In this document: positions 6,077 through 8,057 of the stretch, piece by piece
How the letters are laid out: each line of letters starts with the position of its first letter
Numbering within the stretch: the first letter of the stretch is position 1
Origin: Candidatus Aenigmatarchaeota archaeon
GTDB lineage: Archaea; Aenigmatarchaeota; Aenigmatarchaeia; QMZP01; JAUXAV01
DNA length: 8,057 bases
Direction of reading: 5' to 3'
Assembly: GCA_030619735.1 (NCBI GenBank)
Contig: JAUXAV010000045.1
Span: forward strand, 1-8,057
Made by a program: the position numbers and the translations under genes
The notes under the pieces: model-generated
What the model saw: only the letters and a program-made list of their open reading frames with translations
Told to the model about the DNA's origin: nothing
Databases searched by the model: none

Positions 6077-6847
6077 TCAATACACTGCAAACTCAATGCA
6101 AACCTTCCAGATGCCTGGCCCGTAAGGCAGGACCCTTCTCTTGTTTAAAATCTTAAATCTTCTTTTCAGCTTCCTGCATTCCTTCTTAACCAGTTCCCCT
6201 GCTTCCTCAAAAACGCTTTCCAGTTTCCCCCAGTAATACAGGTGTATTACTCCCCCTCTTTTCACGCACCTTATGGCAAGGCCCAGATACTTATACGCCC
6301 CCTTTGGCAGGGGCATCACCACCCTGTCCATTCCCTTCAAACCAGGGCACAGCTTTTCCACGTCCCCGCATAAGGGCTCCACAACATACTTCAGCCTGTT
6401 CAGCTCAATGTTCTCCCTCATATATCTGCAGGCGGTCCTGTTCAGCTCCGCACACCAGACCTTCTTCACCCCAGGCTGTTTCTTTGCTATGGCTATGGCA
6501 AAGGGCCCCACCCCCCCGAACATGACCAATACCCTTTCCCCCGGCTTTACCTGCCCGGCAACCCTCTGCCTCTCCGTGGATTCCCTTGGGGAGAAATAGC
6601 ATTTAGCAACATCCAGCCTCAGCCTGTACCCGTGCTCTATATGCTCGGTTACAGTTCCTTTCCCGTAAAGCTTTCTGAATTTCCTGAGCCTCAGCCTCCC
6701 CTTCCTCTCACCGCCCTTCCTCAGCACGGTCTTTACATGCCCGTGCCTCTTCAGAATCTCCCTTGCCTCTTTCCTCCCTCCCTCCTCTATCACTGCCACG
6801 TTCCCTATTACATCAAACGCCCCGAGTTTTGCTTTTTTTCCAGCCAT
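6077..6847 (-). CDS. tRNA (guanine37-N1)-methyltransferase, Trm5-like, 256 aa
   Basis: Trm5 enzymes methylate N1 of G37, next to the anticodon, using S-adenosylmethionine, and prevent frameshifting. The N-terminal part carries the D2 signature FDVIGNVAVI (11-20). The block DVAKCYFSPRESTER (79-93) contains the conserved arginine of the YFSPR motif. The Rossmann SAM site is VLVMFGGVGPFAIAIA (106-121), with acidic Glu134 after the second strand and GD at 161-162. The family's N-L-P active-site motif is here MPLPKGA (178-184), with Pro in place of the usual Asn. The protein is shorter than full-length archaeal Trm5 (about 330 residues) because it lacks the N-terminal D1 domain, which in other Trm5 enzymes contacts the outer corner of the tRNA. 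A wybutosine-pathway relative (Taw2/Taw22) is possible, but FGGVGPF favours Trm5. It is divergent from endA with overlapping promoters. Confidence 0.82.
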   Translation of the reverse strand: MAGKKAKLGAFDVIGNVAVIEEGGRKEAREILKRHGHVKTVLRKGGERKGRLRLRKFRKLYGKGTVTEHIEHGYRLRLDVAKCYFSPRESTERQRVAGQVKPGERVLVMFGGVGPFAIAIAKKQPGVKKVWCAELNRTACRYMRENIELNRLKYVVEPLCGDVEKLCPGLKGMDRVVMPLPKGAYKYLGLAIRCVKRGGVIHLYYWGKLESVFEEAGELVKKECRKLKRRFKILNKRRVLPYGPGIWKVCIEFAVY

Positions 6848-6856
6848 ATATTAACC

Positions 6857-6864
6857 TTTAAATA
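6857..6864 (+). promoter_or_regulatory. TATA box for endA
   Basis: TTTAAATA is centred 25 to 26 nt upstream of the endA ATG at 6886, predicting a leaderless transcript. It is identical to the box of the orphan gene at 1423-1430. Its centre lies 13 bp from the divergent trm5 box, so two transcription factor B/TBP complexes could hardly bind at once. Confidence 0.6.
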
Positions 6865-6868
6865 AGGG

Positions 6869-6878
6869 AATATAAAAT
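6869..6878 (-). promoter_or_regulatory. TATA box for the trm5-like gene
   Basis: The minus strand reads ATTTTATATT, centred about 26 nt upstream of the ATG at 6847, again predicting a leaderless transcript. It lies between the endA TATA box and the endA start codon, so it overlaps the core promoter of the divergent gene. Confidence 0.6.
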
Positions 6879-6885
6879 ACTCACT

Positions 6886-8057
6886 ATGATAGAGCTGATA
6901 TTCGACGGAAAGCAGGTATTTTCCAAAGACCCGGAGTCAGTGGAGAAGCTTGAGAAGAACTATTTCGGCAGCCCTAAAAAGGTCGGCATCTCGAGCAAAG
7001 CGAGAGATGACGAGATGTCTCGTGCCCCTTTCGCGAGGGGACGAGGCACGAGCATGGTATTCCTGGAGCCTGAAGAGGCCCTGTATATAATGATGTTCCA
7101 GAACGGCAGGTGCAGGGACAGGTCCGGAAAGGACATCTCATTCAACCATCTGGCCTCCCATTTCGCGAAAAAGGAGAGGAGGCTGATTATAAGATACAGC
7201 GCATACAGGGACTGGAGGGACCGGGGCCTGGTTCTGAAGAGGTTTGTAAAGCCGAAAAAGAAAAGGAAGTCAAAGAAGACCCATAAGAGATACCCATCCA
7301 TACCCCTCGCCAGGGAAAAATTCCAGGCGCAGGCATACTGGTATCCGGATTCCATGTTCTCAGTGATAGAGCAGAAGACCCTGGGAAAGGAACTATTTGA
7401 CAGGTTCTGGTTCGGGCAGTACGGGATATACAAGCAGGACCGCGGCTTTCTCCTGAAGCTTGACTTCATGGAGACCATATTTCTTTCCAGGCACATGGGT
7501 CTTGAGATTATAAACGCTGAAACAGGCAAGCCAATAAAGCCGGGGGAAATCCTCAAGCAGGTGGTCAAGGAAAGGGAGTATGCCAGGCAGCTGTATGACG
7601 TGTATGAGGACTGGAGGCTCCGGGGCTATGTGGTCAAGACAGGCTTCAAGTTCGGCTCCCATTTCAGGATATACTTCCCTGAGGCAAGCCCCAAGAAGGA
7701 AAAGGACAAATGGGTCCATTCCCGCCATGTAATCCATGTCTTCCCGAAGGAGGAGAAGCTCCTGATATCTGAATGGGCCAGGGCAGTTCGTGTGGCCCAT
7801 GGGGTTAAGAAGACCTTCCTGCTCTCCATCCCTGAGATGAGGGATGAGGACTATATAGACTATCCGGCTGATTTCATTGCCTTCCGGAGGAAGAAGGTTG
7901 GAGGCAACTGGATAAGGGAAACCCCTGAGGACAAGCCCCGCTACCTCCTTATAGCAGTATCAGAGGATGAGCACATAGGGGGAATAGAGCTTGCCTCCCT
8001 CCTTAAGAAAGCCAGGGAGCTGGGTTTAGAGCTTTTACTCTCCATAATCGACAGGGA
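6886..8057 (+). CDS. endA: tRNA-splicing endonuclease, three-unit (epsilon2-like), 3' end missing
   Basis: EndA cuts introns from pre-tRNA at bulge-helix-bulge sites. I translated 390 codons without a stop. Unit 1 (about 1-120) has an EndA N-domain (EPEEALYIM, 61-69) and only the start of a catalytic domain (YRDWRDRGLVL, 107-117). A basic loop follows (KKKRKSKK, 124-131). Unit 2 is complete: an N-domain about 165-230 (GKELFDRFWFGQYGIY, 167-182) and a catalytic domain 232-316 with RGYVVKTGFKFGSHFRIY. The triad is Tyr248, His259 (spacing 11, as in known EndA) and Lys308 or 309 in AHGVKK. A third, C-terminal unit about 325 onward (YLLIAVSEDEHIGG, then ELLLSIIDR) resembles the structural beta unit and runs off the window. 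This alphaN-alpha-betaC order matches the epsilon2 enzyme of ARMAN archaea, which would act as a homodimer and accept unusual introns. Residues 33-56 are encoded by a palindromic insert. The ATG is supported by a TATA box at -26. Confidence 0.93.
   Translation, partial: MIELIFDGKQVFSKDPESVEKLEKNYFGSPKKVGISSKARDDEMSRAPFARGRGTSMVFLEPEEALYIMMFQNGRCRDRSGKDISFNHLASHFAKKERRLIIRYSAYRDWRDRGLVLKRFVKPKKKRKSKKTHKRYPSIPLAREKFQAQAYWYPDSMFSVIEQKTLGKELFDRFWFGQYGIYKQDRGFLLKLDFMETIFLSRHMGLEIINAETGKPIKPGEILKQVVKEREYARQLYDVYEDWRLRGYVVKTGFKFGSHFRIYFPEASPKKEKDKWVHSRHVIHVFPKEEKLLISEWARAVRVAHGVKKTFLLSIPEMRDEDYIDYPADFIAFRRKKVGGNWIRETPEDKPRYLLIAVSEDEHIGGIELASLLKKARELGLELLLSIIDR
6982..7053. repeat. In-frame palindromic CpG-rich insert within endA
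   Basis: A 72-nt block encoding residues 33-56 of EndA consists largely of overlapping inverted repeats. CATCTCG (6987-6993) pairs with CGAGATG (7011-7017). ACGAGA/TCTCGT form a tight palindrome at 7010-7023. CTCGT plus CCCCT (7019-7029, one bulged G) pairs with AGGGG plus ACGAG (7036-7045), and CTCGTGCC (7019-7026) alternatively pairs with GGCACGAG (7045-7052). I count 9 CpG dinucleotides in 72 nt, whereas the rest of the gene mostly avoids CpG and uses AGG for arginine. Its length is a multiple of three and it has no stop in the EndA frame. It sits at a turn between the first helix and the EPEEALYIM strand-helix of the N-domain, where extra residues should be tolerated. This looks like a mobile or repetitive palindromic element, though the exact ends are uncertain by a few bases. 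Confidence 0.65.

Noticed and set aside
6960..7829. Overlapping minus-strand open frames opposite endA
   Set aside because: The plus-strand frame is unmistakably EndA with its catalytic residues, so the antisense frames are shadows.
1..8057. Similar sequences at the two window ends (TCCCTG at the start, CAGGGA at the end) as possible terminal inverted repeats
   Set aside because: The match is only six bases before it decays, and both ends lie inside ordinary conserved genes (glmS and endA), so it is coincidence.

Overview
The window looks archaeal. It encodes an archaeal tRNA-splicing endonuclease (EndA), a Trm5-type tRNA methyltransferase and a GlmS aminotransferase. At least four genes have a TATA-like box centred about 26 nt upstream of their start codon, which fits leaderless archaeal transcription. 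Base composition is near 50% G+C by eye, arginine is mostly AGG, and spacing is very tight. The EndA appears to be the three-unit type (alphaN-alpha-betaC) described from ARMAN lineages. This suggests a Micrarchaeota-like or other DPANN archaeon, but the assignment is inference and rests on one partial gene.

Layout: 1-1373 (minus) is glmS, cut by the left edge. 1453-1809 (plus) is an AT-rich orphan gene diverging from glmS. 1836-2342 (minus) is a small predicted lipoprotein. 2399-6007 (minus) is a three-gene coiled-coil operon, read in the order 6007-5312 (coil, then C-terminal zinc ribbon), 5311-3101 (N-terminal zinc ribbon, then about 700 residues of coil) and 3094-2399 (coil without cysteines). 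6077-6847 (minus) is a Trm5-like methyltransferase. 6886-8057 (plus) is endA, cut by the right edge. No gap between genes exceeds about 80 bases, and I saw no tRNA, rRNA, CRISPR array or transposase.

How the genes fit together: trm5 and endA are both tRNA-maturation genes, fired from a 38-bp divergent promoter region with back-to-back TATA boxes. glmS makes glucosamine-6-phosphate for surface glycans. The coiled-coil triad matches no system I know. Its first two genes abut exactly (TAG then ATG, same frame), so two zinc ribbons face each other across the stop/start junction, flanked by identical 16-nt linker repeats. It is the best candidate here for an undescribed protein assembly.

The most striking DNA-level signal is a block of about 72 bp inside endA. 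It is CpG-rich, full of nested inverted repeats and in frame, adding about 24 residues to the N-terminal unit. It looks like a palindromic element inserted into a coding gene.
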